64,000 nt of DNA. Origin: Rhizobacter sp. Root1238. GTDB taxonomy: Bacteria > Pseudomonadota > Gammaproteobacteria > Burkholderiales > Burkholderiaceae_C. Location of the stretch: the NCBI RefSeq assembly GCF_001425825.1, contig NZ_LMDM01000004.1, positions 78,404 to 142,403 of the forward strand, in the 5' to 3' direction. This document shows, in pieces, positions 46,835-58,428 of the stretch (within the stretch, counting starts at the first letter, position 1; each line of letters begins with the position of its first letter). The notes beneath the pieces were generated by a model. The model saw only the letters and a program-made list of their open reading frames with translations, was not told the DNA's origin and did not search any database. A program made the position numbers and the translations under genes.

Positions 46835-48049
46835 TCAGTCGGCCGCGCCGCCGGCTGGCGCGGTGGGCGCCTGCTTGAACGGCAGGCGCTCGTTCAGTTC
46901 GTCGATGTAGCCCTCGACCGCCGAGCCTTCGCGCTCGAGGAAGTCGCCGACCGCCTCGGCGAACTGCGGGTGCGCCAGCCAGTGGGCCGACCAGGTCTGG
47001 ACCGGCAGCAGGCCCCGCGCCATCTTGTGCTCGCCCTGCGCACCGCCTTCGAAGCGGCGGAAGCCGTGCGCGATGCACCACGCGAGCGGCTGGTAGTAGC
47101 AGGCCTCGAAGTGCAGGCAGGAGATGTGCTCGGTCGCGCCCCAGTAGCGGCCATAGGCCACGCCGCGCGCGGCATCGACGCCGATCAGCGACACCGCGAT
47201 GCGCTCGCCGTCTTTCCACGCGACGAACAGCACCCAGTTCTCGGGCATCGTGCGGGCCATGCGGGCGAAGAAATCGCGCGTCAGGTAGGGCGTCGAGTGG
47301 TGGGCGCGGTAGGTGCGGACATAGCAGCGGTAGAAGAAGTCCCACATCGCTTCGTCGATTTCGCGGCCCGCATGGGTCGTGAAGCTGACGCCGGCCTCGG
47401 CGACGTAGCGGCGCTCCTGCTGGATCTTCTTGCGCTTGTCGCGCTGCAGGCTCGCGAGGAAATCGGTGAAATCGGCGTACGGCTGCGGTTCGCGGTTGAC
47501 CCAGTGGAACTGCACGGTGCTGCGCATCATCCAGCCGGTGTCGCGCGCTGCCTGCTGGTCGAGTTCGTCGAGGAACAGCACGTGGGCCGACGACAGCGTC
47601 GCGTCGTGCGCGATGCGCATCATCGCGGACAGCAGCGCGCGCCGCGAGCCGTCGTCGCGCGCCATCAGCCGCGGGCCGGGGACCGGCGTGAACGGCACCG
47701 CGCTGAGCAGTTTCGGGTAGTAGCGCAGGCCGTGGCGCTGGTAGGCGTCGGCCCAGGCCCAGTCGAAGACGTACTCGCCGTACGAATGGTCCTTCAGGTA
47801 CAGCGGGCAGGCGGCCGCCAGCGTGCGCTGTTCCCCTTCGTCGGCCTCGATCAGCAGGAACTGCGGCATCCAGCCGGTCTCGGCCACCGCGCTCGCCGAC
47901 GCATGCAGTGCCGCGAGGTACTCGTGCCGCATGAACGGCGCCGCCGAGGGCTGCGCATCGAGCAGCGCGTTCCACTGCGCGGCGTCGATCTCGCCGGGGT
48001 CGCCGGCGACCCGGATGACATAATCTTTCGAGCTCTTTTTCGCAGGCAT
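46835..48049 (-). CDS. DUF482 family protein (GNAT/FemAB-like acyltransferase)
   Basis: A 404-aa protein of the family annotated as DUF482 or peptidogalycan biosynthesis protein. Family motifs are SAAPFMRHEYLAALHAS, WMPQFLLIE, AACPLYLKDHSYGEYVFDWAWADAY, QRDKRKKIQQERR and HFEACYYQPLAWCIAHGFRRFEGGAQGEHKMARGLLP. The fold is a double GNAT acyltransferase, but the substrate is not established. Its stop (46835) touches the M16 gene stop, and its start is only 11 bases from the divergent nadE start. Confidence 0.93.
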   Translation of the reverse strand: MPAKKSSKDYVIRVAGDPGEIDAAQWNALLDAQPSAAPFMRHEYLAALHASASAVAETGWMPQFLLIEADEGEQRTLAAACPLYLKDHSYGEYVFDWAWADAYQRHGLRYYPKLLSAVPFTPVPGPRLMARDDGSRRALLSAMMRIAHDATLSSAHVLFLDELDQQAARDTGWMMRSTVQFHWVNREPQPYADFTDFLASLQRDKRKKIQQERRYVAEAGVSFTTHAGREIDEAMWDFFYRCYVRTYRAHHSTPYLTRDFFARMARTMPENWVLFVAWKDGERIAVSLIGVDAARGVAYGRYWGATEHISCLHFEACYYQPLAWCIAHGFRRFEGGAQGEHKMARGLLPVQTWSAHWLAHPQFAEAVGDFLEREGSAVEGYIDELNERLPFKQAPTAPAGGAAD

Positions 48050-48060
48050 ATCGCGGGTCT

Positions 48061-50108
<2,048 letters not shown>

Positions 50109-50129
50109 GCAGCCGCTGCACCAAGACAG

Positions 50130-50153
50130 GGCCCGCCGCGTGCGGGCCTTCTT
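50130..50153 (+). terminator. Intrinsic terminator of nadE-glnB
   Basis: Stem GGCCCGC/GCGGGCC (50130-50136 with 50142-50148), 5-nt loop, followed by TTCTT, 22 bases after the glnB stop. Confidence 0.85.
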
Positions 50154-50163
50154 CATGGCGGCG

Positions 50164-50754
50164 TCAGATCGCGCTGTAGTCGTCCGGCTGGTGTGCACCA
50201 CCGGCCAGCGCGGCCAGGCGGGCCAGCAGCGCTGGTGCATCGTCCGATACCTGGAGCAGGTCCATCTGCGCCGTCGACAGGAAGCCGCGCTCCACCGTCT
50301 TGCCCAGGAAGGCCAGCAACTCGTCGTAGTAGCCCGCGACATTGAGCAGGCCGATCGGCTGATCGTGGTAGCCCAGCTGGCGCCAGGTCCAGACCTCGAA
50401 CAGCTCCTCGAAGGTGCCGATGCCGCCCGGCAGCGCGAGGAACGCGCCGGCGCGCTCGGCCATCATCTTCTTGCGTTCATGCATCGTGTCGACCACGTGC
50501 AGTTCGGTCAGGCCGGGGTGGCCGAGCTCGCGCGACATCAGCGCATGCGGGATCACGCCGACCGCCGTGCCGCCGGCCGCCAGCGTGGCATCGGCCACCA
50601 CGCCCATCAGCCCGGCCCGGCCGCCGCCGTAGACCAGCCGCCAGCCGTTGCGGCCGATCAGCGTGCCGACCTGGCGCGCGGCGGCTTCGTAGGCGGGGTC
50701 TTCGCCCGCGCGCGATCCGCAGTAGACGCAGACGGAGAAGGGCGCCGCCGTCAT
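50164..50754 (-). CDS. LOG-family protein (TIGR00730; cytokinin riboside 5'-monophosphate phosphoribohydrolase-like)
   Basis: A 196-aa Rossmann-fold protein that hydrolyses nucleoside monophosphates to free base and ribose 5-phosphate. Motifs are VCVYCGSRAGEDPAY, VYGGGRAGLMGVVADA, MHERKKMMAERAGAFLALPGGIGTFEELFEVWTWRQLGYH; the PGGxGTxxE signature is intact. It starts in a 4-base overlap (ATGA) with the dgkA stop. Its role here is probably purine-base metabolism; no cytokinin context is seen. Confidence 0.93.
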   Translation of the reverse strand: MTAAPFSVCVYCGSRAGEDPAYEAAARQVGTLIGRNGWRLVYGGGRAGLMGVVADATLAAGGTAVGVIPHALMSRELGHPGLTELHVVDTMHERKKMMAERAGAFLALPGGIGTFEELFEVWTWRQLGYHDQPIGLLNVAGYYDELLAFLGKTVERGFLSTAQMDLLQVSDDAPALLARLAALAGGAHQPDDYSAI

Positions 50755-51131
50755 GGCGTGAAGCGGTGCCACAGCGCCGCGAGCCAGATGCCGCCGCACA
50801 GCATCAGCGACAGGAACACCGCGGCGCTGGCCAGGTCCTTGGCGCGTTTGGAGAGGTCGTGCAGTTCGAACGAGACCCGGTCGACCACCGCCTCGATGCC
50901 GGAATTCAGCAGCTCGACGATCAGCACCAGCAGGACCGATCCGGCCAGCAACGCGGTCTCGATCCAGGTGCGGCCGAGCCACAGCGCGGCGGGCAACAGC
51001 AAGACGGCGAGCCAGGTTTCCTGGCGGAAGGCGCTCTCGCCGTGGTAGGCCGTTTTCAGGCCTTCGATGGAGTAGCCGGTGGCGCGGATCACGCGTTCCA
51101 GACCGGTGCGTCCTTTGTAGGGATTCGTCAT
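50751..51131 (-). CDS. dgkA: Diacylglycerol kinase
   Basis: A 126-aa integral membrane kinase that recycles diacylglycerol to phosphatidic acid. It has three transmembrane helices and the signature ELLNSGIEAVVDRVSFELHDLSKRAKDLASAAV, including the catalytic Glu. ATG 51131 gives the usual length; longer starts upstream run into non-homologous sequence. It overlaps the LOG gene by 4 bases. Confidence 0.95.
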   Translation of the reverse strand: MTNPYKGRTGLERVIRATGYSIEGLKTAYHGESAFRQETWLAVLLLPAALWLGRTWIETALLAGSVLLVLIVELLNSGIEAVVDRVSFELHDLSKRAKDLASAAVFLSLMLCGGIWLAALWHRFTP

Positions 51132-51174
51132 GGGCCGCGATTGTGCCCTGAGCCGATGACGGCCCGACGCGCGC

Positions 51175-51708
51175 TCAGGCCGGCCGGGCGGGAGGAGCCT
51201 CGGGCGAAGGGGCATCGACGAGGCGGGTGCCGCACAGCGCGTCATGCCAGAACTGGCGCTGCGGATGCAGCAGCGCGAGCAATGCGTACGCGACGATGCC
51301 GACGCCGATCGCGGCGAACATCTCCTTGCCGGCCCAGCCGTTCAGCCGCGCGAGCGCCCAGGCGGGCGCGATCCAGACCCAGCTGGCGAAGTAGCGAGCC
51401 AGCGCATGCCACTGCGTCAGCGGCCGCCCGTCGGCGACGACGACGCGGATGCGCCAGGTCTGCATCGGCAGCGTCTGGCCGCGGCGCGACCAGAACCAGG
51501 TGAAATACAGGCCGTAGATGATGAAGGCGATATAGCGCAACTCCACGCCGTGCTCATGGCCGGTGATGGCGACGAAGAGCGCGCCGATCGCGCCGGGGAT
51601 CAGGCCGATGCCGAACAGGATCAGCGCCTCGTAGACGAAGCTGGCCATGCGGCGCTTCAGGCTGGGCGCGCGCAACGGCGCGGCGGCCAGCGCCGGCGTC
51701 GAATTCAT
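51175..51708 (-). CDS. RDD-family membrane protein
   Basis: A 177-aa protein with three or four transmembrane segments (FVYEALILFGIGLIPGAIGALFVAI, YIAFIIYGLYFTWF, WIAPAWALARLNGW). The family's conserved Arg and second Asp are present (LKRRMASFVYEA, with Glu in place of the first Asp; FWHDALCGTRLV). Function of such proteins is uncertain. It overlaps the DUF3106 gene by 4 bases. Confidence 0.92.
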   Translation of the reverse strand: MNSTPALAAAPLRAPSLKRRMASFVYEALILFGIGLIPGAIGALFVAITGHEHGVELRYIAFIIYGLYFTWFWSRRGQTLPMQTWRIRVVVADGRPLTQWHALARYFASWVWIAPAWALARLNGWAGKEMFAAIGVGIVAYALLALLHPQRQFWHDALCGTRLVDAPSPEAPPARPA

Positions 51709-52481
51709 CGGTGCGGCTTGCCGGAAGGCGGGGCCGAGGCTGCCACCGAGCGGGTCGCGGCGGCCTGCGGTCCGCGCTTGGGCAGCAGCGTCGCGCTGTC
51801 GACGAGGCCGGGCGCCGTCGCGATCTTCGGCAGGCCGGTCTGCTGGTGCGCCGGCGGGGTAGGGCGCTTGGAGATCAGGTTGGTGGTCGCTCCCGGCTGC
51901 GCTTGTGCGACCGTCGGTGCAACCGCCTTCGGGCGGGCCGCATAGGCGGTGTTCGGAACGATGCTCGACTTGGCTTCCGACGCGTCGCCGTCGGGCTCCC
52001 GGCCTGCCTTGGCGGCGGGCGCCTTGTTGCCGGCGCGGTCGGCCAGCTGCTTGCGCTGGTCGGGCGGCAGGGCCTTGTAGGCTTCCCACTGCGACTTGCG
52101 GTCCTGCGGCGCGACCTGCTGCGCTTCCTTGAAGTTCAGCCGGGCCTCGGCGCGCTCTTTCGGGGTCAGCTTCGCCCATTCGGCCATGCGCGACTGCACG
52201 CGGGCCTGCTCGGCCGGCGGCAAGCTGCCGAAACGCTCCGAGATCTCGATCCACTTGCGGCGGCGCGGTGCATCGATGCTGTTCCAGTCGCGCTGCAGCG
52301 GCGTCAATGCATGCTGTTGCGCCGGAGTCAGCGACGACCAGGCGGGACCCGTCCCCGCTGCCGGCGGCGCTTGCTGCGACCACGCCAGGCCTGCGCAGGC
52401 CAGCAATGCGCCGGCCAGCAGCGGCACGAAGCGGCGGCGCAGCGCGGTTGCGGCGGGGTCCTTGTCGAGGCGTCGAATCAC
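51705..52481 (-). CDS. DUF3106 protein (exported, Ala/Pro/Gln-rich)
   Basis: A 258-aa protein with an N-terminal hydrophobic stretch (FVPLLAGALLACAGLAWS), probably a signal peptide or anchor. The DUF3106 region is WSSLTPAQQHALTPLQRDWNSIDAPRRRKWIEIS and SRMAEWAKLTPKERAEARLNFKEAQQ, repeated short helices of the pattern L-T-P-x-x-R/Q. The last ~100 residues are low-complexity. It sits downstream of the sigma factor/DUF3619 pair in one operon; function unknown. Confidence 0.9.
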   Translation of the reverse strand: MIRRLDKDPAATALRRRFVPLLAGALLACAGLAWSQQAPPAAGTGPAWSSLTPAQQHALTPLQRDWNSIDAPRRRKWIEISERFGSLPPAEQARVQSRMAEWAKLTPKERAEARLNFKEAQQVAPQDRKSQWEAYKALPPDQRKQLADRAGNKAPAAKAGREPDGDASEAKSSIVPNTAYAARPKAVAPTVAQAQPGATTNLISKRPTPPAHQQTGLPKIATAPGLVDSATLLPKRGPQAAATRSVAASAPPSGKPHR

Positions 52482-52492
52482 GAGCGCCTCGT

Positions 52493-52939
52493 TCAGTCGC
52501 GGGGGGTCTTGAGGAATTCCACGAAGCCGGGATCGCTGTAGGCGTCCGGCGGCACGTCGTCGGACAGCAGGCTGGCGTCGATTTCAGCGGCAGCTGAAAT
52601 CTGCGAGCTGCTGTGCCAGCGCTGGATCAGGATCAGGCCGGCGGCCAGCACGACCAGCGGCAGCACCGAAGCGATCTTGACGCCCCAGCCGCCCAGCAAT
52701 GCGAGCGACGCGCCGGAGCGGGAGGTCGAGCCGGCGGTTTCGGCTGCCAGCTTCGTGCGGGCACGTTCGAGCGCCTGCTCGCGCGCGAAGCGCAAGCGTT
52801 CGGAAATGTCGGGGGAAACGGCCTGCGATTGCTCGGTCAGGCGGGCGGACAGGCGAAGTGCGAAGCGGGTCTGGAGGGCATCCAGTTCGGCGGCGGAGTG
52901 CGGTGCTGTCTGCGGTGCTGTCATTTGGCGGCTGTTCAT
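52493..52939 (-). CDS. DUF3619 protein; candidate anti-sigma factor
   Basis: A 148-aa protein with one transmembrane helix (GVKIASVLPLVVLAAGLILIQRW) and a cytoplasmic N-terminal helical part (ELDALQTRFALRLSARLTEQ). Its ATG overlaps the stop of the ECF sigma gene, so they are coupled. A small single-span protein translated with an ECF factor is the usual layout of a sigma/anti-sigma pair, but no zinc-binding (ZAS) motif is seen; the role is inference. Confidence 0.85.
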   Translation of the reverse strand: MNSRQMTAPQTAPHSAAELDALQTRFALRLSARLTEQSQAVSPDISERLRFAREQALERARTKLAAETAGSTSRSGASLALLGGWGVKIASVLPLVVLAAGLILIQRWHSSSQISAAAEIDASLLSDDVPPDAYSDPGFVEFLKTPRD

Positions 52940-53502
52940 AGTTCGATTCCCTTCGACTTGAGGGCGTTGGCCAGAGCATGCACGGCACGCGAGCAATGGG
53001 TCTTCACGCTTCCTTCCGAGCACCCCATCACGGCGGCGGTCTCGGCAACATCGAGTTCTTCCCAGTAACGCAGCAGAAAGGCTTCCCGTTGACGCGTCGG
53101 AAGCTGGCTCACCTGCGCCTCGATGGCCAGCAGGATCTGAGCCCGGGAAACCGAATCGGCAGCGCTTTCAGTGGCGGGGGAGTCGTCCTGGACCGCCAGA
53201 GTTTCCAGCAAATCGAAATCCCCGTCATCGCTTGCGGATTCGAATTCGGAGAAATTCCGCACCACCGCATTGCGCACCTTCTGGCGCCGGAACCAGTCCA
53301 TGGTGGCGTTCGACAGGATGCGCTGGAAAACCAGCGGCAGTTCCGCGGCCGGGCGGTCGAAGTATTTCTCGGCCAGCCGGATCATCGAATCCTGGACGAT
53401 GTCGAGGGCCGCATCGTCATCCCGCACGGCGTACACCACGCGCTTGAAGGCCCGTTTCTCGACGCTCTTGAGGAAATCGGAAAGTTCTTTTTCAGATGCC
53501 AA
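52936..53502 (-). CDS. ECF-type RNA polymerase sigma factor
   Basis: A 188-aa sigma-70 factor with region 2 (VYAVRDDDAALDIVQDSMIRLAEKY, PLVFQRILSNATMDWFRRQK) and region 4 (LPTRQREAFLLRYWEELDVAETAAVMGCSEGSVKTHCSRAVHAL). There is no plausible ATG near the N-terminus; TTG 53502, giving MASEKELSDFL after initiator Met, fits relatives that begin at this point. It is the first gene of the operon running to the LOG gene and is divergent from ilvI. Confidence 0.92.
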   Translation of the reverse strand: MASEKELSDFLKSVEKRAFKRVVYAVRDDDAALDIVQDSMIRLAEKYFDRPAAELPLVFQRILSNATMDWFRRQKVRNAVVRNFSEFESASDDGDFDLLETLAVQDDSPATESAADSVSRAQILLAIEAQVSQLPTRQREAFLLRYWEELDVAETAAVMGCSEGSVKTHCSRAVHALANALKSKGIEL

Positions 53503-53758
53503 GGGAGATGTGCCTCGGGCCAGCCAGCCTGCCAAAACGGGGCGGATTATCTCACCGCCTCCCGGCAAGACGTCCCTTTCGCCGGAGATCGATGCGAAGC
53601 GATGCCATAATCGCCCGTTGCACAACATTTCGGTCTCGACTCAGCTGCCCGACCCCGGGCGTTGCAGTGTTTGACCGCGCAGGTACCACACCCGCCTCAC
53701 GAGGGCGAGGAAAGGTGCACCGATGGTTTTTCGTCAGAGAAATTCACAAAGGTTCAAC

Positions 53759-55537
53759 ATGGACATGTCTGCCGCGGAAATCAAGCGTGCCGCTTCGGCA
53801 CAACCGCACCCTTCTTCTCCCTCCGCCGAGCCCAACGGCTCCGAAATCCTCGTCCGCTGCCTGCAGGCCGAGAACGTCAAGTTCCTCTGGGGCTACCCCG
53901 GCGGCGCCGTCCTCTACATCTACGACGCGCTGTACAAGCAGGACACCATCGAGCACGTGCTGGTCCGCCATGAACAGGCGGCGATCCATGCGGCCGACGG
54001 CTATGCCCGCGCCACCGGCAACGTCGGCGTCGCGCTGGTCACGTCGGGTCCGGGGGTCACGAATGCCATCACCGGCATCGCGACCGCCTACATGGATTCG
54101 ATCCCGATGGTGATCATCACCGGGCAGGTGCCGACGCCGGCGATCGGCCTCGACGCCTTCCAGGAGTGCGACACCGTCGGCATCACCCGCCCGATCGTCA
54201 AGCACAACTTCCTCGTGAAGGACGTGCGCGACCTCGCCACCACGCTGAAGAAGGCGTTCCACATCGCCCGCACCGGCCGGCCCGGCCCGGTGGTGGTCGA
54301 CATTCCGAAGGATGTGTCGCAGAAGACCACCGCGTTTCACTATCCGCAGAGCGTCGAGATGCGCTCGTACAACCCGGTCCGCAAGGGTCACGGCGGGCAG
54401 ATCCGCAAGGCGGTGCAGTTGCTGCTGGCCGCCAAGAGGCCTTACATCTACACCGGCGGCGGCGTCGTGCTGGGCAACGCGGCCGCCGAGTTGCGCGAGC
54501 TGGTCAACCTGCTCGGCTACCCGTGCACCAACACGCTGATGGGCCTGGGCTCGTTCCCGGCCAGCGACCCGAAGTTCCTCGGCATGCTCGGCATGCACGG
54601 CACCTACGAAGCCAACATGACGATGCAGAGCTGCGACGTCCTGCTGGCGGTCGGTGCGCGCTTCGATGACCGCGTGATCGGCAATCCGAAGCATTTCGCA
54701 TCCGTCGAACGCAAGATCGTCCACATCGACATCGACCCGTCGTCGATCTCGAAGCGCGTCAAGGTCGACATCCCGATCGTCGGCGACGTGAAGGATGTGC
54801 TGCAGGAGCTGATCGCCCAGGTCCGCGAAGCCCAGGCGCGCCCCGACGTGCAGGCGCTGTCGGCCTGGTGGGGCCAGATCAACGAATGGCGCAAGCGCGA
54901 GTGCCTGTCCTACAAGGGCAGCGCCGACGTCATCAAGCCGCAGTCCGTCGTCGAGAAGCTCTGGGAGCTGACGAAGGACCGCGACACCTACATCACGTCC
55001 GACGTCGGCCAGCACCAGATGTGGGCCGCGCAGTACTACCGCTTCGACGAGCCGCGCCGCTGGATCAATTCGGGCGGGCTGGGCACGATGGGCGTCGGTT
55101 TGCCGTATGCGATGGGCATCAAGCTCGCGAAGCCCGATGCCGATGTGTTCTGCATCACCGGCGAGGGCTCGATCCAGATGTGCATCCAGGAGCTGTCGAC
55201 CTGCCTGCAGTACAAGACGCCGGTCAAGATCGTCTCGCTGAACAACCGCTACCTCGGCATGGTGCGGCAATGGCAGGAGCTCGATTACGGCGGCCGCTAC
55301 TCGCACAGCTACATGGACGCGCTGCCGAACTTCGTCAAGCTCGCGGAGGCCTATGGCCACGTCGGCCTGCTGGTCGAGAAGCCATCGGATGTGGAGCCTG
55401 CGCTGCGCGAGGCGATCAGGCTGAAGGACCGGACGGTGTTCCTCGACGTTCGCACCGATCCGACCGAGAACGTCTGGCCGATGGTCCAGGCGGGCAAGGG
55501 CATCAGCGAAATGCTGCTGGGGTCCGAAGACCTGTGA
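53759..55537 (+). CDS. ilvI: Acetolactate synthase large subunit
   Basis: ThDP-dependent enzyme making acetolactate and acetohydroxybutyrate, the first common step to valine, leucine and isoleucine. The 592-aa protein shows GSEILVRCLQAENVKFLWGYPGGAVLYIYDAL, the catalytic Glu in RHEQAAIHAADGYARATG, GSGPGVTNAITGIATAYMDSIPMV and the ThDP motif GEGSIQMCIQELSTCLQYKTPVKIVSLNN. ATG 53759 with AAAGG upstream is chosen over 53723. The 256-base gap to the sigma gene holds the ilv promoter, but I see no clear leader peptide or hexamers. Confidence 0.96.
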   Translation: MDMSAAEIKRAASAQPHPSSPSAEPNGSEILVRCLQAENVKFLWGYPGGAVLYIYDALYKQDTIEHVLVRHEQAAIHAADGYARATGNVGVALVTSGPGVTNAITGIATAYMDSIPMVIITGQVPTPAIGLDAFQECDTVGITRPIVKHNFLVKDVRDLATTLKKAFHIARTGRPGPVVVDIPKDVSQKTTAFHYPQSVEMRSYNPVRKGHGGQIRKAVQLLLAAKRPYIYTGGGVVLGNAAAELRELVNLLGYPCTNTLMGLGSFPASDPKFLGMLGMHGTYEANMTMQSCDVLLAVGARFDDRVIGNPKHFASVERKIVHIDIDPSSISKRVKVDIPIVGDVKDVLQELIAQVREAQARPDVQALSAWWGQINEWRKRECLSYKGSADVIKPQSVVEKLWELTKDRDTYITSDVGQHQMWAAQYYRFDEPRRWINSGGLGTMGVGLPYAMGIKLAKPDADVFCITGEGSIQMCIQELSTCLQYKTPVKIVSLNNRYLGMVRQWQELDYGGRYSHSYMDALPNFVKLAEAYGHVGLLVEKPSDVEPALREAIRLKDRTVFLDVRTDPTENVWPMVQAGKGISEMLLGSEDL

Positions 55538-55702
55538 CGTGCCGAACACCGGCCAGGGCGGCGCGTTACCGCGCGCCGTCGACCGCCGGTGGAATGCACG
55601 ATCGCCGCTTCGGCCATTCACGTTCAACTTTCCATCATCGATACAGCGTGGCCAAGGCCCGTCGGTTACCGCCGCCGGTCTGAAGAGCGCGCTCCAACGA
55701 CC

Positions 55703-56194
55703 ATGAAACACATCATTGCCTTGTTGCTCGAGAACGAACCGGGTGCGCTGTCGCGCGTCGTCGCGTTGTTCTCCGCCCGCGGGTACAACATCGAGAGCCT
55801 GACGGTCGCGCCGACCGAGGATGCCTCGCTGTCTCGCATGACCATCGTGACCACCGGCTCCGACGAGGTGATCGAGCAGATCACCAAGCACCTGAACCGG
55901 CTGATCGAGGTGGTCAAGGTCGTCGACCTGACCGAAGGCGCCTTCACCGAACGCGAGCTGATGCTCATCAAGGTGCGTGCCGTCGGCAAGGAACGCGAAG
56001 AGATGAAACGGATGGCGGACATCTTCCGCGGCCGCATCATCGACGTCACCGAGAAGAGCTACACGATTGAACTCACTGGCGATGCGTCCAAGCTCGATGC
56101 CTTCATCGAAGCGATCGACCGCGGCGCCATCCTCGAAACCGTGCGCACCGGCACCAGCGGGATCGGTCGCGGCGAGCGCATCCTGCGCGTCTGA
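55703..56194 (+). CDS. ilvH: Acetolactate synthase small (regulatory) subunit
   Basis: A 163-aa subunit that activates IlvI and gives valine feedback inhibition. It has an N-terminal ACT domain (HIIALLLENEPGALSRVVALFSARGYNIESLTVAPTED) and the C-terminal ALS small-subunit domain (GRIIDVTEKSYTIELTGDASKLDAFI). The gene lies 165 bases after ilvI, an unusually long gap for this pair; I see no terminator in it. Confidence 0.97.
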   Translation: MKHIIALLLENEPGALSRVVALFSARGYNIESLTVAPTEDASLSRMTIVTTGSDEVIEQITKHLNRLIEVVKVVDLTEGAFTERELMLIKVRAVGKEREEMKRMADIFRGRIIDVTEKSYTIELTGDASKLDAFIEAIDRGAILETVRTGTSGIGRGERILRV

Positions 56195-57268
<1,074 letters not shown>

Positions 57269-57294
57269 ACGGGCCCGAGCGAACCCCGTCGGAG

Positions 57295-57328
57295 AGGGCT
57301 GCACGCCGCGCGCGTGCGGCCCTTTTTC
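57295..57328 (+). terminator. Intrinsic terminator of the ilvIHC operon
   Basis: A 12-bp stem, AGGGCTGCACGC/GCGTGCGGCCCT (57295-57306 with 57312-57323; one T-G wobble), 5-nt loop, followed by TTTTC. It lies 27 bases after ilvC. Confidence 0.88.
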
Positions 57329-57393
57329 ACAGGGGTGCTGCGGTATCCTCCACGCGATGAACATTTCCCCTCGGCCGCCGTGCGGCCCGGACC

Positions 57394-58230
57394 ATGAGTG
57401 ACGACGTGCACGACGGCGACCAACCCCTGCCCGATGCCGATGAGCTGCCCGTGCGGCGCCGTCGCAAGGGCATCTACATCCTGCCGAACCTGTTCACGCT
57501 GGCGGCGCTGTTCGGCGGCTTCTATGCCATCGTGATGGCGATGAACGGCCAGTTCGAGCAGTCGGCGATCGGCATTTTCTGTGCGATGGTGCTCGACAGC
57601 CTCGACGGCCGCGTCGCCCGCATGACCAACACGCAGAGTGCCTTCGGCGAGCAGATGGACAGCCTGTCGGACATGGTGTCGTTCGGTGCGGCGCCGGCTT
57701 TGATCGTCTACGAATGGGCGCTGAAGGGCCTGGGCAAGCCGGGCTGGATTGCCGCGTTCGTCTACTGCTCGTGCGCGGCACTGCGCCTGGCGCGCTTCAA
57801 CACCAACCTGAAGGTGGTCGACAAACGGTTCTTCCAGGGGCTCCCGAGTCCCGCTGCGGCAGCGCTGGTGATGGGCTTCATCTGGTTGATGAATGACCAG
57901 GGCTTCGTCGTCGACGAGGAGGGCGCCTGGTTGATCTGGACGGCGTTCGGCTTCACGCTGTATGCCGGCCTGACGATGGTGACCAACGTGCCGTTCTACA
58001 GCTTCAAGGACGTCAGCTTCAAGCGCTCGGTGCCGTTCATCGTGATCGTCGCGATCGCCCTCGGCATCTCGCTGTTCACCTGGCACCCGCCGCTGGTGTT
58101 CTTCGGGCTGTTCGTCATCTACGGCCTCTCGGGCTATGGCGTCTATGCCTGGAAGCGCAAGAAGGGCAAGCCGGTCAGCGTGATCGCCACCTCGATGGAC
58201 GAGCCCGACGAAGAAGGCCTGCACCGCTGA
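57394..58230 (+). CDS. pssA: CDP-diacylglycerol-serine O-phosphatidyltransferase
   Basis: A 278-aa membrane enzyme making phosphatidylserine for phosphatidylethanolamine. The CDP-alcohol phosphotransferase signature is complete: DSLDGRVARMTNTQSAFGEQMDSLSD (D-G-x-x-A-R then G-x-x-x-D-x-x-x-D). It has about 7 transmembrane helices and a basic N-terminal RRRRKGIYILPN. It lies after the ilvC terminator in the common Burkholderiales order ilvIHC-pssA-leuA. Confidence 0.95.
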   Translation: MSDDVHDGDQPLPDADELPVRRRRKGIYILPNLFTLAALFGGFYAIVMAMNGQFEQSAIGIFCAMVLDSLDGRVARMTNTQSAFGEQMDSLSDMVSFGAAPALIVYEWALKGLGKPGWIAAFVYCSCAALRLARFNTNLKVVDKRFFQGLPSPAAAALVMGFIWLMNDQGFVVDEEGAWLIWTAFGFTLYAGLTMVTNVPFYSFKDVSFKRSVPFIVIVAIALGISLFTWHPPLVFFGLFVIYGLSGYGVYAWKRKKGKPVSVIATSMDEPDEEGLHR

Positions 58231-58262
58231 CCGCACGCCGAGGCATGCTACATTCGCACCCC

Positions 58263-58322
58263 ATGACGTTCCGCACCACGATCACGCTAGCGCTATTCCT
58301 AGGAGTACCCCGGGTGCGCTGA
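58263..58322 (+). CDS. leuA leader peptide (19 aa, three CTA leucine codons)
   Basis: A short ORF encoding [19 protein letters not shown] between pssA and leuA. Leu is encoded three times within five codons (CTA GCG CTA TTC CTA), then GGA GTA. CTA is rare in this high-GC genome, where almost all Leu in flanking genes is CTG or CTC, so it looks selected to stall ribosomes when charged tRNA-Leu is scarce. A hairpin terminator follows 27 bases after the stop. This is the layout of classical amino-acid attenuation of leucine synthesis. Confidence 0.85.
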   Translation: MTFRTTITLALFLGVPRVR

Positions 58323-58348
58323 TCGTTCACGTCCATCGTTTTCGTCTC

Positions 58349-58389
58349 AACGGCCCGATTGCAACCTGCAGCGGGCCGTTTTGCTTTTT
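58349..58389 (+). terminator. Attenuator (intrinsic terminator) upstream of leuA
   Basis: A 9-bp stem, AACGGCCCG/CGGGCCGTT (58349-58357 with 58372-58380), 14-nt loop, followed by TTGCTTTTT. It lies between the leader peptide and leuA, so it can stop transcription of leuA when leader translation completes. Confidence 0.85.
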
Positions 58390-58402
58390 GGAGTGCAGGT
58401 TG
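58361..58402 (+). repeat. 10-bp inverted repeat overlapping the leuA attenuator
   Basis: GCAACCTGCA (58361-58370, in the attenuator loop) is exactly complementary to TGCAGGTTGC (58393-58402, just after the U-tract). Pairing of the two would enclose the 3' arm and U-tract of the attenuator and lie close to the leuA ribosome binding site AAGGGA (58418-58423). It could be an alternative antiterminator or translation-control stem, or a pseudoknot with the attenuator. Confidence 0.7.
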
Positions 58403-58428
58403 CGCCACACGACTCTCAAGGGATCGCC

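Noticed and set aside
53723-53758. Upstream ATG of ilvI, adding 12 residues, or a leader peptide
   Set aside because: The added residues do not resemble the family, have no branched-chain codons, and ATG 53759 has its own AAAGG site.
53503-53758. Attenuator upstream of ilvI
   Set aside because: A GC-rich imperfect hairpin near 53646-53662 is present, but there is no T-run and no leader peptide with Val/Leu/Ile codons.
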